From Dipteronia dyeriana (Eukaryota > Streptophyta > Magnoliopsida > Sapindales > Sapindaceae), in assembly GCA_032871835.1 (NCBI GenBank), contig CM065297.1:37201098-37265097 (forward strand): a DNA stretch of 64,000 nt, written 5' to 3'. The translations under genes and the position numbers were made by a program. Below the pieces are notes generated by a model, which did no database searches, was not told the DNA's origin, and saw only the letters and a program-made list of their open reading frames with translations. Positions 35,003 through 46,190 of this stretch are shown in pieces. The number at the start of each line of letters is the position of its first letter. Position 1 is the first letter of the stretch.

Positions 35003-35969
35003 GTCATGCTTCTTCTCTAGCGTATCAAGTTTACGGGTTGATTGTTTGGTTGCGATTGGAGGGGAATGTGTTCTTGGTAAATGCGTTTTTGACGGCTTTG
35101 ATCAGGCGTGATCAGTTGGTAGATGCTTGGGAGGTTTTTGACATGTTTTTGAATAGAGATATTGTGTCTTGGAATGCAATGATGAGTGGTTACTTGAAGT
35201 ATTCTTATTTGGAAGTTGCACAATTTTTGTTTCGGATGAATCATGAGGGAGTCAAGCCTGGGAACTTTATGTTCACGGCTATTTTAACCTGCTTGGCTAC
35301 GAGTTGTGAAGTTAAAATGGGAACGAAAGTCCATGCTTAGTTGGTTCAGAGTGGTCATGAGGATGAGATTTTTGTAGCGAATTCGTTGGTTGACTTGTAC
35401 CTTAAAAATCAATGATTGGTGGATGGTTTTAGAGTTTTTGATGAAATGCCTACTAGAGATCTTTGCTCTTGAACCTAGGTGGCTTCTGGGTGCTTACAGC
35501 GAGGGTAACCAGAGAAGGCGCTTGAAGTCATTAAAGAGATGATGGGAATGGGTGTAAAGCCCAACAAGTTCACTCTTGCCACGTCGTTCGATGCCTGTGC
35601 CAATTTGGCTTGCTTGGAGAAAGGGCAAAAAGTTCATGCTTTGAGAATAAAACTTGGTGCTGAGATTGATGTCTGTGTTGATAACGCCCTGCTTGATATG
35701 TATGCAAAATGTGGTTGCATGGGGTCTTTTCTGATCAATAGATGATCGGTTTGTTGTCTCATGGACGGATATGATTATAAGGTGTGCACAAAATGGCCAA
35801 GCTAGAAAATCTCTTGATATTTTTGAAGAGATACTGAAGGGTATAGAGCCAAATTACATAACCTACATTTGTGTGCTATATGCTTGTAGCCAAGGAGGAT
35901 TTATTGAGGAAGGTTAGAAATATTTCTCTTTCATGACTCGGGAACATGGAATTTCTCTTGGAGAGGACC
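35003..35969 (+). pseudogene. PPR protein, middle part (segment 2 of 3)
   Basis: The reading resumes directly after the chromovirus target duplication. GNVFLVNAFLTALIRRDQLV, VFDMFLNRDIVSWNAMMSGY, MNHEGVKPGNFMFTAILTCL, then after stops VANSLVDLYLKN, FRVFDEMPTRDL, MMGMGVKPNKFTLATSFDAC and VDNALLDMYAKCGC are successive P/L/S repeats. Several stops (35338, 35415, 35472) and a frameshift near 35725 show that decay is spread over the gene. It is cut at 35969 by the copia element (target GGACC). Confidence 0.87.
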
Positions 35970-36432
35970 TGTTGAATATTGAAACTTTTCTGGTCTATCT
36001 TTAGCTTATGGTTATGGTAATTTAGTTTCATTTGTATTAGTTGTACTATTTAGTTCATTTTCTTATTTGCTTAACGTGTTAGTTTAGTTTTAGATGGTAA
36101 TGTTGGTGTTTAGGTATGACTATGTCAGTTTCTTGTTGTAATGGTTAATGTCAGGATGTGCCAGATTATTATAGCACATTGTCAATCAGATGACAGTGTT
36201 AGGTGCAAGCAAGTGGTTGCATATTGCCCCTGTATTTTGTATATAAACTTTTATGTCAGTGTAATATGTATGGATGAAATGAATGAAATATTTTGAAGTT
36301 TTCAATAGAGATATATTGAGTGAACTCTCTGGTTTTCTTCTTTAAACTGAGAGTATGTTTTTCATGTTTATGGATGGTTATTGATGTTTTTAATGATATG
36401 TATGGAGGTTTAAATGTATTGATTTTTTAATA
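35970..36432 (+). repeat. 5' LTR of the copia element
   Basis: 463 bp with a TATA-like TATATAAAC at 36240-36248 that is altered in the 3' LTR copy (TTTATTGAAAC). The last dinucleotide is TA instead of CA, a point change relative to the 3' LTR. Confidence 0.93.
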
Positions 36433-36535
36433 GTGGTATCAGAGCTTTCTTCTTTAAGGGTCTGTGAAGTTTGTTTTTCTATTCCTTTGAGAATTTAGTG
36501 AGGTCTAAACACTTGAGAGTGAGAGACAAACATAT

Positions 36536-37465
36536 ATGAGTGAAAGCATGGCTACATCAAGCAATGCTACCCTTCATGTGCCTCATTTTTCTAGGGAAAA
36601 TCATCAGTTATGGTCTGTCAAAATGAAGTCCTATATGAAATTATTTGGTTGGGATTATGTTAATGAGGACAAGCAAGTTCCTCATTTTAGAGTTAGCCCA
36701 ACAATAGCTCAATTGAAACAACATGAAGAAGAAAAGATGAAGAGGGATAAAGTCGTTACATGTCTGTATTCAGCTTTGTCAGATTCAGTCTTCACAAGAA
36801 TTATGCATCTTGACACTACAAAGTTGATATAGGATGAGTTAAAAGAAAGGTTCGATGGTAGTGAAAGAGTGAGATCAGTCAAGCTGCTGACTATCAAAAG
36901 AGAGTTTGAAATGTTAAGAATGAAAGAATGAAAACTGTCAAGGATTATTCGTCAAAGCTGTCAGAGTTGGTGAATCAAATGAGGCTTTATAGTGACACAA
37001 TTGAAGACGAAAAAGTTATGGAAAAGATGCTGGTAAGTTTACCAGATAAATTTGAAGCAAAAGTATCTGCTATCGAAGAGTCATGTGATCTCAAGGCCTT
37101 GACAGTTTTTGAGATGGTTAGCAAATTGCAAGCCCAAGAGCAGAGGCTTGCTTTAAAAAATGGTGATGAAATGGAGGATGCTTTCCAAGTTAGACACAAA
37201 TGGAATCAACCATTCAAAAAAGACAAAAAAAAAACATGGTTCTGGTCCAAGAAATGGTGATAAAAAGGCAAAAGAAAAGCTTAATAGTAGCTCTGCAGAA
37301 GTTGGTGCAAGGAACAAGTTTCCATCTTGTTCTACATGTAAAAGAACCAATCATCTTGCAAAAGATTATTGGTACAAAGGGAAGCCAAAAATTCAGTGCA
37401 ATTACTGTAAGAAATGGGGACACAAAGAGAGCTATTGTAGAGCCAAGCCAAATCAGCAAACATAA
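36536..37465 (+). pseudogene. Copia gag (UBN2-type) with zinc knuckles
   Basis: VPHFSRENHQLWSVKMKSYM and DYVNEDKQVP open a UBN2 gag. After stops at about 36830 and 36929 come VKDYSSKLSELVNQMRLYSD, VMEKMLVSLPDKFEAKVSAI and EQRLALKNG. In the next frame C-x2-C-x4-H-type knuckles appear: CSTCKRTNHLAKDYW and CNYCKKWGHKESYC. At least two stops and one frameshift break it. Confidence 0.9.
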
Positions 37466-37522
37466 TGGCCTGCACAACAAGCAAATTTCATTGATGAACA
37501 GACCCCAGATGATCATCTGTTC

Positions 37523-38800
37523 ATGGTGACTCAGGTTTGCAATGCTGCCTCAAATGAAGTGTGGTATGTAGACAGTGGGTGCACAAGTCATATGGCCAAT
37601 GATGAAAGCTTATTTTCCTCTCTTGACAGAACTGGCAGAACAAGAGTCAAGCTACACAATGGTAATGTGGTACAGGCTACAGGAAGAGGAAATGTTCTAA
37701 TTTACACAAATTCAGGTACTAAAGTTATTCATGATGTGCTATTCATACCTGATTTAGATCAAAACTTATTAAGTGTGGCTCAGTTATTGAAGAAAGGATA
37801 ATCATTGTCATTCAAAGATGATTGTTGTGTTGTTGTTGATTGTCATGATGTACAAGTGGCTAGGATTAAAATGCTAGGTAATAGCTTTCCAATCAATTTT
37901 AGACAAATCAAGCATGCTGCCTTATTATCTAAGCATGATAATTCAATTATATGGCACAAAAGGTTAGGCCACTTCAATGTAAATGCTTTGGTTTATGTAC
38001 AAAAACATAACATAGTGGAAGGTCTACCTAAAATTAGTAGAATTGAAGATGTTTGTGATGCATGTCATTATGGAAAAATACATAGAAGGCCATTTCTAGC
38101 AACAAATGTAACTAGAGCTAAAAATAAACTAGAACTGGTCCATATTGATTTATGTGGTCCAATAAGCATACTCTCTTTGAATCAAAGTCTGTACTTTTTA
38201 TTGTTTATTGATGACTTTACAAGGATGACGTGGGTGTATTTCTTGGCCAACAAAGCTCAGACTTTTGGTGTATTTAAGAAGTTCAAAAGTATGGTTGAAA
38301 TGGAAAGTGGATACAAGCTTAAGGTGCTCAAATTAGACAATGGCAGGGAGTATACCTCCAACAAATTTAATGCTTTTTGTGAAGACATGGGAATCAAGCA
38401 TCAACTCACTGTTCCTTATACTCCAAAGCAAAATGGAGTCTCAGAGAGAAAGAATAGAACAGTAATGGGGATGACTAGAAGCTTGATTGTAGAGAAGAAA
38501 TTGCCCATGTCTTTCTAGGCAAAAGCTGTCCATACATCAGTGTATATCTTGAATAGGCTTGCCACCAAAGCTGTTCAAGGTATGACACCATTAGAGGCTT
38601 GGACTAGTCTAAAACCCTCAATGAAGCATATCAAAGTATTTGGTTCAATTTTCTACATTCATGTGGCTGATGTGGAGAGAACAAAACTTGATGAAAAGGC
38701 TTAATTGGGAATTTTCATTGGTTATGCAGTGAGTTCAAAAGATTATAGGGTGTATAATGTTCAAACCAAGAAAATTTTAGTAAGTAGAGATGTGTAGTTT
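37523..38800 (+). pseudogene. Copia protease and integrase
   Basis: Protease active site WYVDSGCTSHMA near 37560. The GAG-pre-integrase zinc module has HKRLGHFN and CDACHYGK. The integrase core keeps all three catalytic acidic residues: D in LVHIDLCGP, D in LKLDNGREY and E in QNGVSERKNRTV (38140-38460). Stops occur at 37799 and 38516, then the frame goes on with AKAVHTSVYILNRL and KDYRVYNVQ. Confidence 0.9.
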
Positions 38801-38868
38801 GATGAAAGAGCTCACTGAAATTGGGAAAACAAGCAAGTGTAGAGAGATAGCAAAGAGATTAACTTGAG

Positions 38869-40560
38869 ATGAAGCCTATACAAGCTGAACAAAATGACCA
38901 GAATTCACATGATGATGTAGAAGTTGATGATGATCTGTCAGCTGAGTTTGATTTTCCTGTTTTGAAGACAAAATTCTTAGCTAAAACTTATGAGAGATGT
39001 AATGTTATTGTGAATGAACCTTCCAGCTGTGAGAAAGCTTCAAAGATGGAAGAATGGATGATTGCAATACATGAGGAGTTGAAAATGATTGCAAAAAAAT
39101 GAAACATGGCAGTTGGTTCCTAGACCAAGTAACAGAAAGATAATTGGTTTTAAATGGGTTTATAGAAACAAATTGAATCCAAATGGTTCTATAAACAAGT
39201 ACAAAGCTAGGCTAGTGGTAAAAGGGTATCCACAAGTAGCAAGAGTTGATTTTGAAGACACTTTTGCTCCTGTGGCAAGACATGAAACAATCAGGTGGCT
39301 TGTTGCCTTGTCTGCATAACATGAATGAAGATTGTATCATCTTGATGTCAAGTCAGCATTCCTCAATGGAAATCTACAAGAAGAAATTTATGTGGAGCAG
39401 CCACCAGGGTATGTGATTTCTAGGCATGCAAGTGATGTTTATAGGCTTCACAAAGCCTTATATGGTTTAAAGCAGACCCCAAGGGCCTGTTATAGCAGAG
39501 TTGATACTTATTTTCTGTAAAATGATTTCAAAAGGAGTCAAAATGAAGCTACCTTGTATGTTAAAACAGATGGGAATGGCAACAAGATTGTTGTCTCCTT
39601 GTATCTTGATGACTTACTGTTTCTGGTAATAATGATGATGGTATTGTCAAGTTTAAAGAAAGTATGTTCAAGGAATTTGAGATGACAGATCTGGGTGTGA
39701 TGAATTACTTTCTAGGAATGGAAGTGCATCAACTCAATGATTGCATTTTTCAGACACAAAGGAAGTATGCTATGGATGTTTTGAGGAAGTTCAAGATGGA
39801 AAGCTGCAAGCATGTTTCAACACCTCTTGCTATCAATGAAAAACTTACCAAGTCAGATGGTGATGCAAAGGCTGATGAATCAAATTACATAAGTCTAGTT
39901 GGCAGTCTATTGTATTTGACAGCAACTAGACATGACTTGATATATCCTTCTTGTCTTCTTTCATGATTTATGCACTCTCCTAGCCTTACTCAGTTTGGAG
40001 TTGGGAAGAGGATCTTGAGATACTTGAAAGGGACTTTAGACTTAGGCATTTGTTATGAAAAATCTGATGGAGAATTGATTGGATATATGGATAGTGACTG
40101 GACAGGGTCTCTTGATGATTCTAAAAGCACAACTGGGTACATTTTTTCTCCTGGAAGTGGATCATTCTCCTGGAATTCCAAGAAGTAAGAAGTTGTAGCA
40201 TAGTCAACAGCAGAGGCAGATTATGTAGTTGCAGCAGCAGTAGCTAACCAAGCAATTTGGATCCAAAAGGTCCTTACTGATTTAAACTTTATTCAAGCTA
40301 AGCCTACTGTATTATAGTGTGATAATATTTCAGCTATCTCGATGGTAAAAAATCCTGTTCAACATGGAAGAACCAGACATATTAATGTGAAGTTCCATGC
40401 TATTAGAGAGGCTGAAAGGAATGGAGAAATTGAAATGCAACACTGCAAGTCTGAGGACCAGGTTGTTGATATTTTTACCAAGGCTTTGGCCTCAGGTCCA
40501 TTCATGGTATTAAGAAGCAAGCTTGGAGTCTTTAAGAAAAGTTTCAAGGAGGAGTGTTGA
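38869..40560 (+). pseudogene. Copia reverse transcriptase and RNase H
   Basis: ETWQLVPRPSNRKIIGFKWV, YKARLVVKGYPQ, DVKSAFLNGNLQEEIYVEQP and LYGLKQTPRAC form the RT. The catalytic box SLYLDDLLFLV is encoded near 39596-39628. RVLRYLKGT-like KRILRYLKGTLDLG, MDSDWTGSLDDSKSTTGYIF and KFHAIREAERNGEIEM form the RNase H, ending at 40558 just at the polypurine tract. Frame breaks lie near 39100, 39318, 39519, 39630, 39965 and 40187. Confidence 0.9.
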
Positions 40561-41018
40561 TTATTGAAACTTTTCTAGTTTATCTTTAGCTTATGGTTAT
40601 GGTAATTTAGTTTTATTTGTATTAGTGGTACTATTTAGTTCATTTTCTTATTTGCTTAACGTGTTAGTTTAGCTTTAGAAGGTAATGATGGTTTTTAGGT
40701 ATGGCTGTGTCAGTTTCTTGTTGTAATGGTTAATGTCAGGATGTGCCAAATTATTGTAGCACATTGTGGATCAGATGACAGTGTTAGGTGCGAGCAAGTT
40801 GTTGCACATTGCCCCCGTATTTTTTATTGAAACTTTTATGTCAGTGTAATATGTATGGATGAAATGAATGAAATACTTTGAAGTTTTCCATAGAGAAATA
40901 TTGAGTGAGCTCTCTGGTTTCCTTCTTTAAACTGAGAGTATGATTTTTCATGTTTATGGATGATTATTGATGTTTTTAATGGTCTGTATGGATGTTTTAA
41001 TGGATTGATTTTTTAACA
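40555..41018 (+). repeat. 3' LTR of the copia element
   Basis: 464 bp direct repeat of 35970-36432, followed by target duplication GGACC. Confidence 0.93.
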
Positions 41019-41334
41019 GGACCATTATGTGTGCATGGTAAATCTACTTGGCCGAGCTAGATGTATCAAAGAAGTGGAGGATTGAATATTGAAAACGTCG
41101 TTTCAACAAGGTGTGATGATTTGACAGATGTTGCTTGCTGACTATTATCTTCATAGAGATGTGGAAACAGGGAAGCGAGCAGCGGAGTGTGCAGTTCATC
41201 TGAATAACAAAGACTCTGCAAGTTTTGTATTGTTATCGAATATTTTTTCCGGTTTAAACAATTGGGATGATGTGGGAACGTTGAGACAACTAATGAAGAC
41301 TAAGGATGTAAGGAAACAACCAAGATCTAGTTAA
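41019..41334 (+). pseudogene. PPR protein, C-terminal E-domain part (segment 3 of 3)
   Basis: After the copia target duplication the frame gives YVCMVNLLGRAR-type sequence, then QMLLADYYLHRDVETGKRAA, FVLLSNIFSGLNNWDDVGTL and LMKTKDVRKQPRSS with a stop at 41332. This is the E/E+ domain of editing-type PPR proteins, with no DYW domain after it. Frame slips occur near 41085-41130. The three segments add up to one PPR gene of about 0.6 kb + 1.0 kb + 0.3 kb, shorter than usual for the family, so internal repeats were probably also lost. Confidence 0.85.
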
Positions 41335-42294
41335 CTTTAAGCAGGAAAAGAAAGTTTAGTTCCTTATGCTCTCTAAAGATTGACTTGAATGTTCAGTAAC
41401 TTAAAAGTAATTTCGTATAGCAACTAGTTGAATTTTTACTGTTTAATCATTTTTGGTTCGTCGTTATTGGGACTATTACAAAATCATATTGTAATTTTAA
41501 CCGATGCTAGAAAGAACTTCATGTTATTGGTTTTGGGAATGAGAGAGAACCCATAATGATGGTGAGTCCCATTTTGTTAAAAACATGCTATCGAGCATTC
41601 AAGCATCATCAAGGTGAAGAGGTGTTAAAAGAGGATTGCTTCAAGATATCGCCTTTGTAGTATTTGGTCCATATTCACTTGCATTTGTTCCATTGTGTTT
41701 TTCTTATTCTTTAATGCTTTCATGTCTTTTAAACCTTTCGTTTCAGTTAGAATTTTACTGTGGCCAAATGACATTTACAAGACAAGAATACAATGATGAT
41801 GCTTGCACTACTTTCTTGGATTATATAATCATGGTGTAGGAAATTGAAAGAAGGCTTGCTGAAGAAAAAAAAATTCAGTTGGTTATATGTACATGGAATA
41901 AGATAACCCCTTTATATTTTTTTATCTTTTAAATAGTTCATCAGATTATTCTTTATCATAACAAGCAACTAGGTGTAAAGATAAATTCACATAAAGTGAA
42001 AATTACACAAAAATCAAAGGTTTTAAGCTTGGTCTGCCAACAATCAATCACTTACAATCAGCTAATATACATAGTATCAATCAAATCCCAGTCAATCTGC
42101 CAACAATCAATAAGTCAACACTCTTCTTCAAGTTGGAGAATGGATATCAATGATTCTCAACTTGTTAGAAATGTCTCTAAATATATGTCTGCCAAACCTT
42201 TAGTAAAAAGGTCAGTTAGTTGACTCTTTATGGATACATAAGGTGTGCAAATGGAGCAAAGGTAAATTTCACTAAACTCTATTATCACAGGGTT
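41335..42294. other. Intergenic sequence
   Basis: PPR 3' flank and unassigned AT-rich DNA, with no supported gene. CTGCCAACAATCAAT occurs twice (42035 and 42098), a minor local repeat. Confidence 0.4.
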
Positions 42295-43140
42295 TGTTAG
42301 AATAATAGCTAAATTTGGCTATAGAGCAAAGGTAAATTTTCCACTCTCCAAGCAAGGGTCCATATTCGGGATTACATAGCAGGGTACCAAGGTTCCCAGG
42401 GTCGAGCTACCATACAACCCTGCAGAAGCAAGGTGATATCACCCACACCTGTAGAACACCTCGTAAGCATCTAGGGTCACTGGGTAAGGCTTGGTGTCAA
42501 TAAATCAAACTCCTTACATCGAAATAAGAGCCCAAAGCAAGGTCGACAAGGGAAGACCTGAGTTCTCCAAGGTCGAGATATCACGCGACCTCCTTAGAAG
42601 CATGCTACCTTCTCAAGTTGTGTAAATGGACCTTTAGGATGTCAAGTTCACCTTACAGTATCTCTATGTTTCACCTAGGGATGAACCTGATCTATCCAGA
42701 TAAGAAGGAGGAACCTCGTAAAGCTCTGTTACCTCTGGAAAAAGTCAACGTAGGCATGTCAGGCTCCAAAAGAGACCATGAAATGTCAGATCTAGCTCCT
42801 AATGCCAAGACAGGTATAGAGAAGTACTTTGCCATTCCAGATAGCAAGCGTAATAGCTGATGGCCTTTATGATGCATCTTACCAGGGCATCACACGAGAT
42901 CGCATTCACTCTCCAACATACATTAAAACACTACGTACGTGCATGGCAAGTGATTGAGTCCAAAGAGGAAACAAACTTATCTCCCTCCAAGATATCATCG
43001 AATTAGTTAAACCGAAGTCAATGACATTTAAACAGAAGATCTCGCCCTATAATGAGGGATTTGATTCAGATATGCATGGCTGGGAAACTACAAGAAAAAC
43101 TTAGTAGGACCGTATATAAAGACACTGATGATAGTACATA
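42295..43140 (-). repeat. Inverted LTR fragment of the Tat/Retand-like family
   Basis: Reverse-complemented, this segment matches the distal two thirds of the LTR at 43166-44363, starting at the LTR terminus (TGTTAGAATAATAGCTAAATTTGG against TGTTAACAGCAAAATTTGG) and continuing through GAGAGTGGAAAATTTACC, GGGCTCTTATTT, GATGCATCAT, TTTGTTTCCTCTTTGGACT and TTTAAATGTCATTGACTT. It lacks the other LTR end and no internal region follows. A GAAAA-type microsatellite (43139-43165) separates it from the intact LTR. Confidence 0.85.
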
Positions 43141-43165
43141 AAAAGAAAAGAAAAGAAAAGAAAAG

Positions 43166-44363
43166 TGTGAGCCAAAAATTCGTTCAGGGTGAGGAACTTC
43201 AGCCAGCACCCTCGAGACCACTACCTTGGAGGTCGCAGTCAGGGTCGGTACCTTTGGTACTTGGTTTATGCGTGCAAGATAGTGGATATGAAGGTGAATG
43301 ATAACATGATGTATTAAAGATGCGTAAAGGAAAAAGGTATTGCTTTACTTTAATTAAATGAATCACACGTCGTGTATAAAAATCCCTCAAATACTCTCAG
43401 TCACTCTTGGGTATAATGGGTGTGGTGATTTCATACATGTTGAGAAGTAGATAACAATGGTGGTCGTGTTCTATCAACAGAATTTAGGCCGAGGTAAAAC
43501 TCTTTTGGATATGCGTATTGTTCTATCTCTTTCGAACCCCTTTACTTTTGCATGCTTTTTTCGTATTTATACACAGTCCAACTAGGTTAAAATCGTGATT
43601 CTTCTGCCATTATCTACTGAGTTGAATTCCTCATTTTTCGGGCTGGATCTCCTGTTTAAATGTCATTGACTTTGGTTTAATAATGGGTTTGAGAATATCA
43701 TGGATGGAGAAAAGTTTGTTTCCTCTTTGGACTCGATCACTTGCCCTGCAAGTATGTAGTGTTTCAATGTCAGTTGGAGAGAGAAGGTGATTCTATGTAT
43801 TGCCCTGGTGGGATGCATCATGGAGGACACTAAATATGGAGTTTGCTAACTCGAATGGTGAGGAACATCGGTGTTCTGGTCTTGGTACTAGGAGCTTGAT
43901 CTAACATTTTCAGGTTTTTTTTAGAGCTCGGAACGACCATATTAGTGCTCTTTAGTGATAACAGGGCTTCTGCGAGATTCCTTCTACCTGCTTAGATTGA
44001 TCTGACTCTTCCCTTGGTGAAATGGAGCAATACTGCAGTATAAACATGATGCCCTTATAGGTCTCTTTATGCAACTGGAAAAGGTGGCAGGCTTTTAGAG
44101 AGTTTGCGAGGTATCTTGATCCCGGGAAGCCTAGGTCTTCCCCGTATTGATCTTGCTTCGGGCTCTTATTTTAACGTAAGGAGCTCGATCTGTTCACGTC
44201 GGGTTTTACCTGAAGTGTGCCAAAGGTACGGGTGACCTTGTTTTTCTTCTACAGGTTGTACGGTAACCCGAGCCCAGGAACCCTGATACCTGGCTGAACT
44301 CAGACCCTTGTTTGGAGAGTGGAAAATTTACCTTTGGTCTATAGCCAAATTTTGCTGTTAACA
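43166..44363 (-). repeat. 3' LTR of element A (1198 bp)
   Basis: It starts TGTGAGCCAAAAATTCG and ends GCTGTTAACA on plus. About 900 bp match 59278-60184, and the distal part also matches 60905-61914 and, inverted, 42295-43140. Confidence 0.9.
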
Positions 44364-44375
44364 GAAGTCCCCTCT
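44364..44375 (-). other. Polypurine tract of element A
   Basis: On minus AGAGGGGACTTC directly precedes the LTR start TGTTAACAG, the priming site for second-strand synthesis. Confidence 0.7.
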
Positions 44376-44635
44376 AACTTGAACACTGGTGATTAAGTTG
44401 GGGTTGGAGTCAGATTTCCCATTTTAGTTAGGAAAATTTCCCTATTCTTTTTTTTACCAGAATCTGAGAGGAATCCTCTCATTAAATGAAAGTGAAACAT
44501 GGCGAGCAAGGAAGGTTATATTTTCAAAATAACTATGTTGCTTTACGTCAATCCTTGAGAATCTAGGCAATCGTCGAAGATCTCGCCTTCTTATTTGCTT
44601 CCGTCATTGCCGTTACTGGTTACTATGCCATTCGC

Positions 44636-44649
44636 CTCTATTTAAGCCC
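44636..44649 (+). promoter_or_regulatory. TATA-like box for the antisense ORF of element A
   Basis: CTCTATTTAAGCCC is kept in element B as CTCTATTTAAACCC at 62164-62177, where the ORF start follows 131 bases later. In A the inserted element (44657-51817) now separates this box from the ORF at 51945. Confidence 0.55.
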
Positions 44650-44656
44650 TGTCACG

Positions 44657-46190
44657 TGACCGAGCTATTTTTAGTCGTTATAAAATGCTCGTCAAACAAA
44701 TATTTATAAAGTCCTTAGCTATGTCCTTAAAATGTGAAATCAAGTATAATGACAAGCAAGGGTATCGTCCACAGGGAAAGGGAAATCGAATGGCTAAAAC
44801 TAGTTAACTACTATTAAACTAAAACTATGCATGAAAAGGTAAAGATAAATGGTTTTGGTTTTGAAATTTTAATTAACTACATTGCAACTAGAATTAGGCT
44901 AGTTAATCTAATGTGCAATTAGTGTTAATGAGAATGAGTGTTAAAATATGATGGTTAGGGCTAAGGAATTGATGGATCACACAAGCAAACAATGGGCGTA
45001 TTGGTAATTAACATAAATGAACATTAATCTATTGTAACCAATCTAGAGGGCATAGCATTGGTTGTATATCCCTTATGGGTTTCCAATTTAGAGGGTATAG
45101 TATTGGCAACCCACTAGTGATTGTTCATTATAATGCACATCTATCAAATTAAGGGACTAATCTCTTTATAAATTCACCAACCTAGAGGGTATATACTTGG
45201 TGCTTAATCTCTCACAAGCAACCAACCTAGAGGGTATAGTATTGGTCACCCATTTGAAATTAGTTAGAGATTAAGATTAAAATGTCCAGATTGAATTCAC
45301 TAGATGAGGGGGTACTCTTGTTCAATCATTCCATTCAAATGAGCTTAAGAGAATCGAAATGAGGGTATACCCAATTCTCTACTTAAATAATTTCTCAAAC
45401 AATTTTCAAAGAAAGGAGGGTACAATCTAAGACAAACTATTCTTGAAATCAACTAAAATAATGAATGAAAATAGATTTAATAAAGTAAAAAAAATCAATA
45501 AAAGCCCAAGGTTCACAAATGAATCACATCAGTCCCCTAGTGGGATGATTAGCTACTCATGACAAATACATAAAAATAACTAAGAGATAAGAGATAGAGA
45601 AGACCCATGTAGAGATTCTCCTTCTTTCAAGCTCAAATCCAATCTCTAAGTGTCCTTGAGTAGATGATGATGAAGGACGCTTATATTTCAAGGGGAATGT
45701 TAGTGTTTGAGAGAGAGAAGAAATGATTCTTAGACTCAAAATTACTCCACTAGATGAAAAGAACAAGATATATTTATAGGAATTCAAAAATAGGGATGAA
45801 AATGCTGATGTGGCAGTCCTGACGCGCAAAATGCGCGGGTAGTGACCCGTGTAATTCCCTATTGCTCGATTCTTAACTTTCGGTTTTCGGCAAGTGCTCG
45901 GACAAATGCACAATTGTGCACTATTCCAGACCCGCTCATTGACATGATGTCTTCTTTCCTTTCAATGTGCGTGGGTTATGCGCGGGAAGTGACCCGTGCA
46001 TGACCAGCACACCTGACCTTTATACTTCATCGGATTTTTGGCCTTTTTCCGCACAAAACCTCATCTTTTATCCAATAATCCAGAATGTACCTAATCATCG
46101 AAAAACACAAATAAAGAGCCATAAGGGATGCAAAAACACCTGAAAATAAGACAAAGGTTACGAAAATATATAACAATTTTGGCATGATCA
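44657..46190 (-). repeat. 3' LTR of the non-autonomous element
   Basis: 1534 bp. Inside it a short motif (ACCAACCTAGAGGGTATAGT with variants) occurs about six times between 45040 and 45370, separated by 45-80 bases, and the same set is present in the other LTR. Confidence 0.9.

Larger units (their letters stand above)
35970..41018 (+). mobile_element. Ty1/copia retrotransposon inserted in the PPR gene
   Basis: The LTRs are 463-464 bp (35970-36432 and 40555-41018), starting TGTTGA and ending AATA/AACA. The target duplication GGACC lies at 35965-35969 and 41019-41023. PBS TGGTATCAGAGC is at 36434-36445 and the polypurine tract AAGGAGGAG at 40546-40554. The internal order gag, protease, integrase, RT, RNase H is diagnostic of copia. 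Stops and frame breaks occur throughout, so this copy is inactive. Confidence 0.95.
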
